13,638 nucleotides of DNA from an uncultured Lysobacteraceae bacterium (lineage in GTDB: Bacteria > Pseudomonadota > Gammaproteobacteria > Xanthomonadales > Rhodanobacteraceae): the NCBI GenBank assembly GCA_946482585.1, contig CAMLSI010000086.1:1-13638 (forward strand), given 5' to 3'. Shown here piece after piece: positions 1 through 7,997 of the stretch (its first letter is position 1; every line of letters starts with the position of its first letter). The position numbers were made by a program, and so were the translations under genes. The notes under the pieces are model-generated. The model made no database searches. It was not told where the DNA came from and saw only the letters and a program-made list of their open reading frames with translations.

Positions 1-2773
1 GACGCGCGAGCACGAGGCCGAGATCGCTGAACTCGCGCGTACCGATCGTGGCCTTGTCCGCGCGCAGATCGACCGAGCGCAGCAGGTTCGGACCTGCGCC
101 GGCGCCGATGCCGATGCCGGCCCAGCCGAGCAGATCGAGGCGCTTGCCGCGGCCGCCGACACTGAGCCCCGCATCGGGAATCTGTTCGGGCGGCGTGCTG
201 CCGAGCGCGATCGCGCCGGCGAATTCGCGCTGCGCATCGGGCAATCGCGCGCGCAGGCGCAACACGTCGGCGATTTCGACATTCAGCGGACTGCCTTCCA
301 TCGGCAGCTGAAGGCGGACTTCGACCGGCATCGCGTCGCCGGCCGGCTTGTCGAGCGGCGCGGGCAGCTCGATCGCGGTGCCGCGCAGTTCCGAACGCAG
401 GGTGAGCTGCGTCGGCAGATCGCCGCGCGGCACGGCCACCGCGACGGTCCAGTCGGAGCGCCCGGAAAAGCGCGGCCACCAGGGTTCGAGCACGGTCGCG
501 CCCTTGAACACGACATCCATCGGCAGATTGCTGTCGAGCCGCGCCTCGACCACGTTCGCGCGATCGGCGACCTCGTCGCCGATCAGCAGCGAGAACGTTG
601 CGGGATGACCGCCCTTCTGCAACGACAACGGCCCCGCGCGCATGCCCTGGTCGGTGAATTGCAGCTTGCCGGTGGCGTGCGCGAAATCGGTATCCCATTT
701 CTTCGCGACGATCGGCGAGTCGACGAGATCGATCTCACCCTTGACGGTACTCGGCAGTTCCGGCGCGAACGGAAGCACGAGGCGGAACGCCACGTTCGCG
801 ACGCCGCCGATCTCAAGCCCCTTGAGCTCCTTCGCGAAACGCGTGCCGAGCGGCGACGCATTGACGACGGCGAGCAGATCGACGCCCTTGCCTTCCCCTT
901 CGACGTCGAGCGTGAGCACGGCGTCCTTGAACGACGGAATGTCGGCGACGGCGCGCTTCGTCGTGGTACCGAGCACGCGTCCGCCGCTGGTTTCCGCATG
1001 CATGCTGGAATTGACGAACTCGGCGACGACCGAAACGCCCTCCGCGCGCGGCCACGCGGGGTTGTAGTCGAGCGTGAGGCCGCTGATCTCGGCGCGAGCC
1101 TTGAACTGTCCGGCGTAATCCAGATTCGGCCAATCGTCCAGGTCGCAGCGGACCGTCGCGCGGCCCCCGGCTATGGTGCCGGCCACGAGGGCGCGGTCGA
1201 GCCAGTCCATCGACTTCTGCGACATGTCTCCGATCGGCCAGAACTGTTTTGCCGCGGGGACGTCGCTGGGCAGCACGACGACGTAGAGATCCAGCAGCGG
1301 CTTGCCGCCGTCGGGCGTGAACTCCAGACCGCCGCGCAATTGCGTCGAGACGCCGATGCCATCCACGTGGAGGGCATCGGTCTCGACGCGCCAGCCGCCG
1401 TCGTCGAGCTTGAACGCCGCCAGGCGGCCGGCCAGGCGTTCGAACACGAGCGGCTGGCGGAACTTGCGCGCGTAGTTCACCGTCGTGTTCTGCGCCGGCA
1501 GTTCGAGCACGAAGGCCGTCGGGTCGCCGTAGAGTTCGCCGCGCAGCGACGTCAGTCCGGGCGCTTTGTCCACGGGTAGAAAACTCAACCCGTCGAGCCG
1601 TGCGCCGAACGCGAAATCGTCCTTGCCGGCGAAACGCAGTGCGACGTCGCGCAACTGCCCCTGCAACGCCGCGCGTGCGGGCCAGTCGGTGCTGCTATCG
1701 GGCGCGAACGGCAGCAGTGCCGCGAAGCTCGTCAGATCGACCGTCGGTGCCGACAGCAGATAACGTTCGCCGTCGCGACGCAGATTCAGCGCCGTCGCAA
1801 TCGGGTTCGTGCCCGCACGCGCCGCGCGGAACTCGGCGAGATCGAGCGACCAGCCGCTCGCATCGCGCTGCCAGCGCGCGACGCCGCTCAACTGCGCGAG
1901 CCCGAGCGTCTTCGCACCATTGGCGGCGTCCTCAGCCGACGGTGCGAGCTCGATGCCGCCCAGATCGAACGACGCCTGCGCCGACACCGGCGCGGCCGCG
2001 TCGACGCGTGCCCAGAGCTGCAGCCGTCCCTGCCCCGCCTTAAGCGTGCGCCCCCGCCAGTTGAATCCGCCGGCGAGCACGGCGAGATCGAGCGCGTCGC
2101 CGCCGAGGTAGACCTCGCCGCTGCGGAACCCCGCGTCGAGTTCGGCGACGAACTGCAGCGGCGCCGCGTTCGGCGCATCGCGCCGCAGCACCGCGAGTAT
2201 GCGATGACGACCGTCTTCGTTGAGGAGGCGCAGTTCGTTGATGCGCACCGCAGCATCGATCGCCTGACCCGCATCGACGAGGCGCACGCGCGCATCGCGC
2301 AGCACGACCGCGCCGAGCGCGAGCAACGGGCTGTCGCTGCTGCCGCCGTCGCCGGCGACGAGCCCGGAGACCTGCCAGCCGCCGTCGGCGCGACGCACGA
2401 GGTCGACGTTGACGCCGGCGATGCGGAATTCGCTCCAGCGCCGATTGCGGCTGAGCCAGGCGCCGAGATCGATGCCGAGTTCGGCCTGCGGAATCACGAG
2501 CGGCGCGACGCTGACGTCGGCCGACGCGACGTGCACGCCGTCCAGACGCAGCAGCGGACCGCCCTCGCCCCAGTAGCCCTGCACCTGATCGATGCTGACC
2601 GGACGCTGCAGCTGTTCGGACAGCAGGGCTTCGACGCGCGCCTTGTGCAGGCCGACCTGAGGCAGCAGCAGCCGCAGCAGTCCGACGAGCACGGCGCCGA
2701 GAATCACGAGGCAGGCCAGGCTCAGGGTCAGCGCGATGCGCGCGCGACGCAGCCGGCGGCGCCAGGGCGTCAC
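1..2773 (-). CDS. yhdP: YhdP family AsmA-like inner-membrane/periplasmic phospholipid transport protein, 3' end cut by window edge
   Basis: My minus-strand translation stays open from 2773 to the window edge, giving about 924 codons of a family whose members usually have about 1,270 residues, so the C-terminal part is missing. The N-terminus is a short arginine-rich stretch followed by one membrane segment (about residues 13-38, ending LLRLLLPQ). A region with EALLSEQLQRPVSI, typical of this family, follows, then a long repetitive beta-rich periplasmic body (for example LDLYVVVLPSD and a WPRFSGRSDW stretch). E. coli YhdP is an AsmA-like protein implicated in moving phospholipids to the outer membrane; the same role is inferred here. 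The start is GTG at 2773, the only start codon in frame between the rng stop and the membrane segment. Its ribosome binding site is weak. It lies 33 bases after rng, as in E. coli rng-yhdP, so co-transcription is likely. Family assignment is firm; the exact start is less so. Confidence 0.88.
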   Translation of the reverse strand, partial: MTPWRRRLRRARIALTLSLACLVILGAVLVGLLRLLLPQVGLHKARVEALLSEQLQRPVSIDQVQGYWGEGGPLLRLDGVHVASADVSVAPLVIPQAELGIDLGAWLSRNRRWSEFRIAGVNVDLVRRADGGWQVSGLVAGDGGSSDSPLLALGAVVLRDARVRLVDAGQAIDAAVRINELRLLNEDGRHRILAVLRRDAPNAAPLQFVAELDAGFRSGEVYLGGDALDLAVLAGGFNWRGRTLKAGQGRLQLWARVDAAAPVSAQASFDLGGIELAPSAEDAANGAKTLGLAQLSGVARWQRDASGWSLDLAEFRAARAGTNPIATALNLRRDGERYLLSAPTVDLTSFAALLPFAPDSSTDWPARAALQGQLRDVALRFAGKDDFAFGARLDGLSFLPVDKAPGLTSLRGELYGDPTAFVLELPAQNTTVNYARKFRQPLVFERLAGRLAAFKLDDGGWRVETDALHVDGIGVSTQLRGGLEFTPDGGKPLLDLYVVVLPSDVPAAKQFWPIGDMSQKSMDWLDRALVAGTIAGGRATVRCDLDDWPNLDYAGQFKARAEISGLTLDYNPAWPRAEGVSVVAEFVNSSMHAETSGGRVLGTTTKRAVADIPSFKDAVLTLDVEGEGKGVDLLAVVNASPLGTRFAKELKGLEIGGVANVAFRLVLPFAPELPSTVKGEIDLVDSPIVAKKWDTDFAHATGKLQFTDQGMRAGPLSLQKGGHPATFSLLIGDEVADRANVVEARLDSNLPMDVVFKGATVLEPWWPRFSGRSDWTVAVAVPRGDLPTQLTLRSELRGTAIELPAPLDKPAGDAMPVEVRLQLPMEGSPLNVEIADVLRLRARLPDAQREFAGAIALGSTPPEQIPDAGLSVGGRGKRLDLLGWAGIGIGAGAGPNLLRSVDLRADKATIGTREFSDLGLVLAR

Positions 2774-2806
2774 GGCCGGTGCTGCCCGCGCATCAGGCGA
2801 TCGCGC

Positions 2807-4294
2807 TCAGAGCAGGACCACATCGAACTGCTCCTGCGAATAGTGCTCTTCGGGCTGGAAGCGGATGGTCTTGCGGATGAATTCCTCGAGTTCCGCGACC
2901 GCCGCCGATTCCTCTTCGAGGATGCGGCTGACGACCTTCGGCGCGGCCAGCACCAGCAGTTTCTCCGCTTCGAACTGGCGCACCGCGCGCGTGATCTCGC
3001 GGAAGATCTCGTAGGTCACGGTCTCGGCGGTCTTGAGGCTGCCGCGGCCGCCGCACTCGTGGCAGGGCTCGCAGAGCTGGCGCTCGAGGCTCTCGGTCGT
3101 GCGCTTGCGCGTCATCTCGACGAGCCCGAGCGGCGACATGTCGTAGACCGTGGTCTTGGCATGATCGCGCGCGAGCGCCTTCTCGAGCGTGCGCAGCACC
3201 TGCCGCTTGTGCTCCTCGTCGGTCATGTCGATGAAATCGATGATGATGATGCCGCCGAGATTGCGCAGGCGCAGCTGCCGCGCCGCGGCCTGCGCCGCTT
3301 CGAGATTCGTGCGGTAGACCGTTTCCTCGAGATTGCGATGGCCGAGGAACGCGCCCGTGTTCACGTCGACCGTGGTCATCGCCTCGGTCTGGTCGACGAT
3401 GAGATAGCCGCCGGACTTCAGCGGCACTTCCTTGCGCAGCGCGCGCTGGATCTCGTCCTCGACGCCGTAGAGATCGAAGATCGGCCGCTCGCCCGGGTAG
3501 TGTTCGATGCGCTCGACGAGGTCGGGCATGAACTGCTGCGTGAAGCTGTGGATCTTGTCGAAGGTCTCGCGCGAATCGACGCGGACTTTCTCGATGTCGC
3601 GGCGCATGAGGTCGCGCAGCGCGCGCAGGCTCAGCGGCAGGTCTTCGTAGATGCGCGTGCCGACGCGCGCCTGGCTGATGCCTTCCTGCACCGCCTGCCA
3701 GAGGCGGCCGAGATAGTCCACGTCCTCGGCGAGGGCTTCGTGCGTCTGCCCTTCCGCGTTCGTGCGCACGATGAAACCGAGGCTGCCGTCGCGACCGAGC
3801 TGCTGCAGGCTCTCCTTGAGCCGCGCGCGCTCGGCCTCGTCTTCGATGCGCACCGATACGCCGACCATGCGCGAATACGGCAGCAGCACGAGATAGCGCG
3901 ACGGAATCGACAGGTGCGTGGTCAGGCGCGCACCTTTGCTGCCGATCGGGTCCTTGACGACCTGGACCACGAGTTCGTGGCCCTCGCGCACGAGATCGAG
4001 AATCGGCGGCGTCGGCCCGGACGGGCTGCCGCCCTCGGCCGCGGTGTCGCCGACCAGCGACGGCGCCGCGCGCACGATGTCGGACGCATGCAGGAAGGCG
4101 GCGCGCTCCAGGCCGATCTCGACGAACGCGGCCTGCATGCCCGGCATGACGCGGCTGACTTTGCCTTTGTAGATATTGCCCACGTACCCGCGGCGCTGCG
4201 CACGCTCGATGTGCACTTCCTGCAGCATGCCGTTTTCGACGACAGCCACGCGCGTCTCGCGCGGCGTCACATTGATCAGGATTTCTTCGCTCAC
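2807..4294 (-). CDS. rng: Ribonuclease G (RNase E/G family endoribonuclease)
   Basis: This 495-residue protein matches the usual length of RNase G. It begins MSEEILINVTPRETRVAVVE, followed by an S1 RNA-binding domain (from about residue 37, YVGNIYKGKVSRV, then PGMQAAFVEIG). The metal-binding catalytic core carries VDVNTG (D310, N312) and DFIDM (D353, D356). The Zn-link region has C408-x2-C411-x2-C414 followed by GG. There is no long RNase E-type C-terminal scaffold, which argues for RNase G over RNase E. In E. coli the enzyme matures the 5' end of 16S rRNA and cleaves some mRNAs in the cytoplasm. The start is GTG at 4294, with AAGG at 4302-4305 seven bases upstream. A good sigma70-like promoter lies at 4378-4407 in the 141-base gap after maf. 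Order maf-rng-yhdP matches E. coli yhdE-rng-yhdP. Confidence 0.97.
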   Translation of the reverse strand: MSEEILINVTPRETRVAVVENGMLQEVHIERAQRRGYVGNIYKGKVSRVMPGMQAAFVEIGLERAAFLHASDIVRAAPSLVGDTAAEGGSPSGPTPPILDLVREGHELVVQVVKDPIGSKGARLTTHLSIPSRYLVLLPYSRMVGVSVRIEDEAERARLKESLQQLGRDGSLGFIVRTNAEGQTHEALAEDVDYLGRLWQAVQEGISQARVGTRIYEDLPLSLRALRDLMRRDIEKVRVDSRETFDKIHSFTQQFMPDLVERIEHYPGERPIFDLYGVEDEIQRALRKEVPLKSGGYLIVDQTEAMTTVDVNTGAFLGHRNLEETVYRTNLEAAQAAARQLRLRNLGGIIIIDFIDMTDEEHKRQVLRTLEKALARDHAKTTVYDMSPLGLVEMTRKRTTESLERQLCEPCHECGGRGSLKTAETVTYEIFREITRAVRQFEAEKLLVLAAPKVVSRILEEESAAVAELEEFIRKTIRFQPEEHYSQEQFDVVLL

Positions 4295-4377
4295 CGAACT
4301 ACCTTGTCAGCGGGCGGCTGAACCGCGCCTAGTGCTGGGAAATGTCAGGAAACGCCCGTCGGCCGTCCGTGTGCCCG

Positions 4378-4407
4378 GTTATAGCCGCGGCCCGCGGGAC
4401 TTGTCGA
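4378..4407 (-). promoter_or_regulatory. Candidate sigma70 promoter for rng-yhdP
   Basis: On the minus strand, TCGACA (4402-4407, five of six to TTGACA) is separated by 18 bases from TATAAC (4378-4383, five of six to TATAAT). It lies wholly in the gap between the maf stop and the rng GTG. The predicted transcript would start near 4371, leaving a leader of about 77 bases. Such good hexamers are uncommon by chance in DNA this GC-rich, but there is no experimental support. Confidence 0.45.
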
Positions 4408-4435
4408 TGCGGCGCGCACGATTGCGCGGCGCGCG

Positions 4436-5005
4436 CTAGACGGGATGGCCGAAATGGCGCAGCAATTGCGCAGTTTCGTACAGCGGCAGTCCCATGACGC
4501 CGCTGAAACTGCCGGACAGGTGATCGATGTGCGATGCGGCCAGTCCCTGTATGGCATACGCGCCGGCACGCCCGTAAGGCTCGCCGCTCGCGACATAGGC
4601 CGCGATGGCGGCCTCATCCATCGGCGCGAAACCGACTTCGGACAGCGAGACCGCATGCTCCTCGCGGCCGGCGCTGAGCAGCCAGACCGTCGAGATCACG
4701 CGATGCCGGCGACCCTGCAATCGCCGCAGCATGGCCGTCGCCGCGACTGCGTCGGCGGGCTTGCCGAATACTTCACCGTCGAGCACGACTTCGGTATCGG
4801 CGCCCAGCACGATCGCGCCGGCGACGGCCGCTACCTGCAGCAGACCCGCGCCGGCCTTCTCGCGCGCGACGCGGCTGACGTAGTCCTCCGGCGGCTCGCC
4901 CTCGCGATGCAGCTCGGGCACGTCGACGTCGAGCACCGCGAAACGCAGGCCGAGCTGTTCGAGCAACTGGCGCCGGCGCGGCGATTGCGAGGCGAGATAG
5001 AGCAT
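4436..5005 (-). CDS. maf: Maf family nucleotide pyrophosphatase (YhdE-like dTTP/UTP pyrophosphatase)
   Basis: The 189-residue protein has the Maf signature LASQSPRR at residues 4-11, the catalytic GADT (D70), GKP at 81-83, and the C-terminal GAYAIQG and GVMGLPLYETAQLL segments. Maf proteins hydrolyse non-canonical or excess nucleoside triphosphates to monophosphates. The YhdE subgroup prefers dTTP, UTP and modified forms. The AGAYAIQG region and the position next to rng support YhdE over the m7GTP-specific YceF subgroup. The ATG at 5005 has a Shine-Dalgarno GGAG at 5013-5016, seven bases upstream. The coding start is 13 bases after the rlmH stop, so the two are probably co-transcribed and perhaps translationally coupled. 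A 141-base gap with its own promoter candidate separates it from rng. Confidence 0.95.
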   Translation of the reverse strand: MLYLASQSPRRRQLLEQLGLRFAVLDVDVPELHREGEPPEDYVSRVAREKAGAGLLQVAAVAGAIVLGADTEVVLDGEVFGKPADAVAATAMLRRLQGRRHRVISTVWLLSAGREEHAVSLSEVGFAPMDEAAIAAYVASGEPYGRAGAYAIQGLAASHIDHLSGSFSGVMGLPLYETAQLLRHFGHPV

Positions 5006-5018
5006 GCGGGGACTCCGG

Positions 5019-5489
5019 TCAGGCGCGATGGTAAGGATGGTTGCCGAGCAGGCTCACGGCGCGGTAGAGCTGTTCGGCGACGATGAGCCGCACGAGCATG
5101 TGCGGCAGGGTCAGCGCACCGATCGACCAGCGCTGGTCGGCGCGCGCGAGCGCCGGCGCCGCGAGTCCGTCCGGGCCGCCGATCAGGAACGCGAGATCGC
5201 GCCCGCCCATGCGCCAGGTCGCGAGCTGCGCCGCGAGGTCTTCGCTCGACCAGATCTTGCCGCGGCCGTCGAGCGCGACCACGTGCGCGCCGCGCGGAAT
5301 CGCCGCCAGCATCGCCGCCCCTTCGTCATCGAGCGCACGCACGAGGTCGCGGCCCTTGCCGCGCTCGCCGAGCTTCAGTTCGATCAGTTCGAGCGGCAAT
5401 TCGCGCGACAGACGCTTGGCGTATTCGGCGAATCCGTCGGCGACCCAGGCCGGCATGCGTTCGCCGACGGAGATCAGGCGTGCGCGCAT
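5019..5489 (-). CDS. rlmH: 23S rRNA (pseudouridine1915-N3)-methyltransferase RlmH
   Basis: This 156-residue protein has the full length of RlmH, a SPOUT-class methyltransferase that uses S-adenosylmethionine to methylate pseudouridine 1915 in helix 69 of 23S rRNA on assembled 70S ribosomes. Visible hallmarks are the cofactor-binding loop FLIGGPDGL (102-109), the knotted C-terminal segment LTLPHMLVRLIVAEQLYRA (127-144), and the terminal NHPYHRA (150-156), which reaches into the active site. The ATG at 5487-5489 is 24 bases after the rsfS stop. No strong ribosome binding site is visible, so translation may depend on coupling to rsfS. The rsfS-rlmH pairing is widely conserved, and both products act on the large ribosomal subunit. 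Confidence 0.97.
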   Translation of the reverse strand: MRARLISVGERMPAWVADGFAEYAKRLSRELPLELIELKLGERGKGRDLVRALDDEGAAMLAAIPRGAHVVALDGRGKIWSSEDLAAQLATWRMGGRDLAFLIGGPDGLAAPALARADQRWSIGALTLPHMLVRLIVAEQLYRAVSLLGNHPYHRA

Positions 5490-5513
5490 GCGCCGGCCAA
5501 GCCCGCCGCCGCG

Positions 5514-6203
5514 TCAGCCGTAGACCGCCTCGGCATCGGCGTCCCCGCCGACCGACCAGAGACGTTCGAGTCCGTAGAACTCGCGCACACGCGGCAACAT
5601 GATGTGGACGATGATGTCGCCGAGATCGACGAGCACCCATTCGGCTTCGCGCTGGCCTTCGACGCCGAGCGGCTGCATGCCGGCCTTCTTCGCATATTTG
5701 ACGACTTCGTCGGCGATCGACTTCACGTGCCGCGTCGACGTACCGCTCGCGACGACGATGTAGTCGGCGATCGAGGTCTTGCCGCGCACGTCGAGTTCGA
5801 CGGCATCCTTGGCTTTCAGCTCTTCCAGCGCACGACGGACTTCGAGTCGCAGGCGTTCGACGATATCCGTCGGCATCGCCGTCTTCTTGCCCGGCTGGCG
5901 CTTGGCCTGCGGCGGCGCGGCGACCGGCGTCGCGGCGGCGCGTGGCTTCTTCGCAGCCGGCTTGGCCGCGGCCTTCTTCACCGCCGGCTTGGCTGCGGCG
6001 CGCTTGGCCGCTGCACGATTGGCGAGTACGGCCTTGCCCGGCTTGCTGGCCGACTTCTGCACCGGTGCGGCGCTCGCGGCGGGTTTCTTTGCCGCCGGCG
6101 ACTTCTTCGCTACGGCAGCCTTCCGCGCGGCCGGCGCGGCGGCGCGGGAACGGGGTTTGGATTCGGACGCGGTCGAAGACTTCGGCGTTTTGGTCGTGGC
6201 CAA
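5514..6203 (-). CDS. rsfS: Ribosomal silencing factor RsfS with a Lys/Ala-rich N-terminal extension
   Basis: The last 120 residues are a complete RsfS (DUF143): [58 protein letters not shown] and the [10 protein letters not shown] end. RsfS binds ribosomal protein L14 (uL14) and blocks subunit joining when nutrients are scarce. Before it lies a low-complexity tail of about 108 residues with repeated [11 protein letters not shown] and KKP units, resembling histone H1 C-tails or AlgP-like proteins. It is strongly basic and probably disordered. I chose TTG at 6203 ([10 protein letters not shown]), 229 residues, because GAGG sits ten bases upstream and a promoter candidate lies just ahead. A longer frame exists from GTG at 6269 (251 residues), but that codon is upstream of the promoter's -10 and encodes an unconvincing peptide. 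An internal ATG at 5876 would yield a standard 120-residue RsfS without the tail. The core is certain; the start is not. Confidence 0.9.
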   Translation of the reverse strand: MATTKTPKSSTASESKPRSRAAAPAARKAAVAKKSPAAKKPAASAAPVQKSASKPGKAVLANRAAAKRAAAKPAVKKAAAKPAAKKPRAAATPVAAPPQAKRQPGKKTAMPTDIVERLRLEVRRALEELKAKDAVELDVRGKTSIADYIVVASGTSTRHVKSIADEVVKYAKKAGMQPLGVEGQREAEWVLVDLGDIIVHIMLPRVREFYGLERLWSVGGDADAEAVYG

Positions 6204-6234
6204 GCGTGCGCTACCTCGGAAAATCGGAGGCCAC

Positions 6235-6262
6235 AGTATACGGGAGGCTTCGCCTCTGCCTA
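6235..6262 (-). promoter_or_regulatory. Candidate promoter for rsfS, with a dyad in its spacer
   Basis: On the minus strand, TAGGCA (6257-6262, four of six) and TATACT (6235-6240, five of six to TATAAT) are 16 bases apart, in the gap between nadD and rsfS. The spacer holds a perfect 5-bp dyad, GAGGC-GAA-GCCTC (6244-6256). Transcription would begin near 6228, about 25 bases before the TTG start of rsfS. The -10 is good; the -35 and spacing are mediocre. Confidence 0.35.
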
Positions 6263-6309
6263 CCAGCACGGCCGCCGCGGGCCTCGGCGCCGGGCTGAAT
6301 GCGGCGGAG

Positions 6310-6960
6310 CTAGGTCCCTGCCGCCGCGTACCAGCCGTGCTCTCCGATCGTCTCGCGCACCGCCTCGGGCAGCAGAAAACGCGGCTCGCGGCCGGCCGCG
6401 AGTTCGGCGCGTATCGCCGTCGCCGAGATGTCGAGATCGGTCACGTCGAGCGACAGGATGCAGCCCGCGCCGCGGTCGCGCCAGGCGCCGTCGACCGCAC
6501 AGCGGCGCGCCCGGATCTGCTCCACGAGCTCGGCCGGCCGCTCGCGCGCGGGGCCGGGCCGGTCGAGCACACCGATGTGCGCAAGATCGAACAGCTGCAG
6601 CCAGCGATTCCAGCTCGGCAGGCCCGCGAACGCATCGGCACCGACGAGCACCACCAGCGGCCGGTCGATACCGATCTCCGCACGCAGCTCGCGCAGGGTG
6701 TCGACGGTATACGACGGCCCGGCACGGTCGAGTTCGCGCGTATCGAGCTGCAGACGCGACTGCCCCGCGAGCGCGAGCCGCAGCAGCGCCACGCGCCGCT
6801 CTGCGCTGAGCACCGGCTGCGGGCGGTGCGGCGGCACATTGGCCGGCAGCAGGCGAACGTCGGCGTCGAGCTGTTCGGCCGCCTCCCAGGCGGCGCGCAG
6901 ATGGCCGTAGTGCACCGGATCGAAGGTGCCGCCGAGCAGCGCGAGCGGACGCCGCGACAC
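6310..6960 (-). CDS. nadD: Nicotinate-nucleotide adenylyltransferase NadD
   Basis: This 216-residue protein has the nucleotidyltransferase signature [11 protein letters not shown] (10-20), SYTVDTL (83-89), GADAF (107-111) and the C-terminal ISATAIR (178-184), which together form the ATP and nicotinate mononucleotide site. It makes deamido-NAD from nicotinate mononucleotide and ATP in the cytoplasm, a required step of both de novo and salvage NAD synthesis. The start is GTG at 6960, chosen because GGAGG at 6968-6972 sits seven bases upstream. The frame stays open further upstream to 7104, but that part overlaps holA and looks like shadow coding. The gap from the holA stop is two bases, so translation is probably coupled. 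The stop is TAG at 6310-6312, followed by a 106-base gap before rsfS. Confidence 0.96.
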   Translation of the reverse strand: MSRRPLALLGGTFDPVHYGHLRAAWEAAEQLDADVRLLPANVPPHRPQPVLSAERRVALLRLALAGQSRLQLDTRELDRAGPSYTVDTLRELRAEIGIDRPLVVLVGADAFAGLPSWNRWLQLFDLAHIGVLDRPGPARERPAELVEQIRARRCAVDGAWRDRGAGCILSLDVTDLDISATAIRAELAAGREPRFLLPEAVRETIGEHGWYAAAGT

Positions 6961-6962
6961 TC

Positions 6963-7982
6963 TCAGGCCTCCGCCAGCAGATGCGAACTGCGCGGCAGAG
7001 CCATCGCCGCGAGCAGGCGCTCCAGTTCGACCCAGGCATCGCCGGCGCCGCGTCCCTTGCTGATGCGGTCGATGCGCGCGGCCTGCGCGAGACAGCGCTC
7101 CCAATGCGCGAGACCGCCGCGCTGCAACGCCTTGCGGTAAATCGCTTCGCGCGCCGGATAGATGCGCTCGCTGCGGAACGCCTGGGCCGGATTCGGTGCG
7201 GCGGCCAGTCGGACCAGCAACTGCAGCTGATAGAGCAGCAGGCCCATGAGCGCCGGCACCTGCTCGCCCTCGGCGCGCAGGCCCGAGGCGATGCGCAGCG
7301 CGCGCGAGGCGTCGCCGGCCAGTGCCGCGTCAGTCAATTTGAAAGCGTCGTAGCGCGCACTGTCGGCGACGAGGTCTTCGAGCGTCGCCGCATCGAGCAG
7401 TCGGTCGCCCGCCAGCAGCGCGAGCTTGTCGATCTCCTGCGCCGCCGCGAGCAGATTGCCTTCGCTGCGCTCGGCCAGCACGTCGATCGCGTCGCGCGCC
7501 GCCTTCACGCCGCGGCTCGCCATGCGCTGGCCTATCCAGGCCGGCAGGTCGTCGGGCCGCAACGGCGCGATCGGCACGAACAGGCCGATGGCTTCGATAC
7601 TGTCGACCCAGGCCGCGTGATGCTGCTTGCTCCACTGCGTCGCCGTGACAAGCAACACCGTGTCCGGCGGCGGGCGTTCGCAATACTCGATGATCGCCGC
7701 GGCACCGTCCTTGTTCGGCTTGCCGGTCGGCACGCGCAGATCGATGAGCTTGCGCGACGCGAACAGCGACATGCCGCTCGCCGCGCGTGCGAGGTCGTCC
7801 CAGTCGAAGCCGCTTTCGGCATCGAGGATTTCGCGCTCGAGATAGCCGAGTTCGCGTGCCCGCGCGCGCAGTGTGTCGCTGGCCTCGATCAGCAGCAGAG
7901 GCTCCTCGCCGGCCAGGAAATAGACCGGCTTGAGCATGTCGCCGGCCAGATGCTGGCGCAGTTGCGACAGACTGAGGCTCAT
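6963..7982 (-). CDS. holA: DNA polymerase III subunit delta
   Basis: This 339-residue protein matches the delta subunit of the clamp loader (E. coli HolA is 343 residues). Supporting segments are the N-terminal LKPVYFLAGEEPLLLIEASD (18-37), the region around ASGMSLFASRKLIDLRVPTG, the central EGNLLAAAQEIDKLALL, and the helical collar domain with GLLLYQLQLLVRLA. Delta opens the beta sliding clamp during loading in the replisome. It has the AAA+-like fold but lacks a Walker A site, as expected. The ATG at 7982 is 15 bases after the lptE stop. Only a distant AAGG is visible as a ribosome binding site, so coupling to lptE is plausible. The lptE-holA-nadD order is conserved in gammaproteobacteria. 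Confidence 0.96.
   Translation of the reverse strand: MSLSLSQLRQHLAGDMLKPVYFLAGEEPLLLIEASDTLRARARELGYLEREILDAESGFDWDDLARAASGMSLFASRKLIDLRVPTGKPNKDGAAAIIEYCERPPPDTVLLVTATQWSKQHHAAWVDSIEAIGLFVPIAPLRPDDLPAWIGQRMASRGVKAARDAIDVLAERSEGNLLAAAQEIDKLALLAGDRLLDAATLEDLVADSARYDAFKLTDAALAGDASRALRIASGLRAEGEQVPALMGLLLYQLQLLVRLAAAPNPAQAFRSERIYPAREAIYRKALQRGGLAHWERCLAQAARIDRISKGRGAGDAWVELERLLAAMALPRSSHLLAEA
6968..6972 (-). promoter_or_regulatory. Ribosome binding site deciding the nadD start
   Basis: GGAGG on the minus strand lies inside the last codons of holA, seven bases before the GTG at 6960. It fixes the start of nadD at this codon rather than at the upstream codon at 7104, and it makes holA-nadD translational coupling likely. 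Confidence 0.75.
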
Positions 7983-7997
7983 CGCCGACGGATGACC

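Noticed and set aside
605..1579. A 324-codon plus-strand frame in the yhdP region
   Set aside because: The minus strand is continuously open here and reads as a YhdP family protein. The plus-strand frame has no family features.
2204..4321. A 705-codon open frame on the plus strand across rng and part of yhdP
   Set aside because: It spans two well-supported minus-strand genes and their junction, and its product is a charged low-complexity-like string with no motif. It is a composition artefact.
4408..4440. GC-rich dyads after maf as a terminator
   Set aside because: The short CG repeats can pair in several ways, but there is no stable single stem and no T-run on the minus strand, so I do not call a terminator.
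6961..7104. A 48-codon N-terminal extension of NadD
   Set aside because: It overlaps holA out of frame. The GTG at 6960 has an excellent ribosome binding site, and the nucleotidyltransferase signature falls ten residues later, as expected.
5004..7140. Long plus-strand frames (601 and 453 codons) over rlmH, rsfS and nadD
   Set aside because: Arg/Gly/Ala-rich shadows of minus-strand genes. The apparent Gly/Leu/Arg repeats are the antisense of the rsfS Lys/Ala tail.
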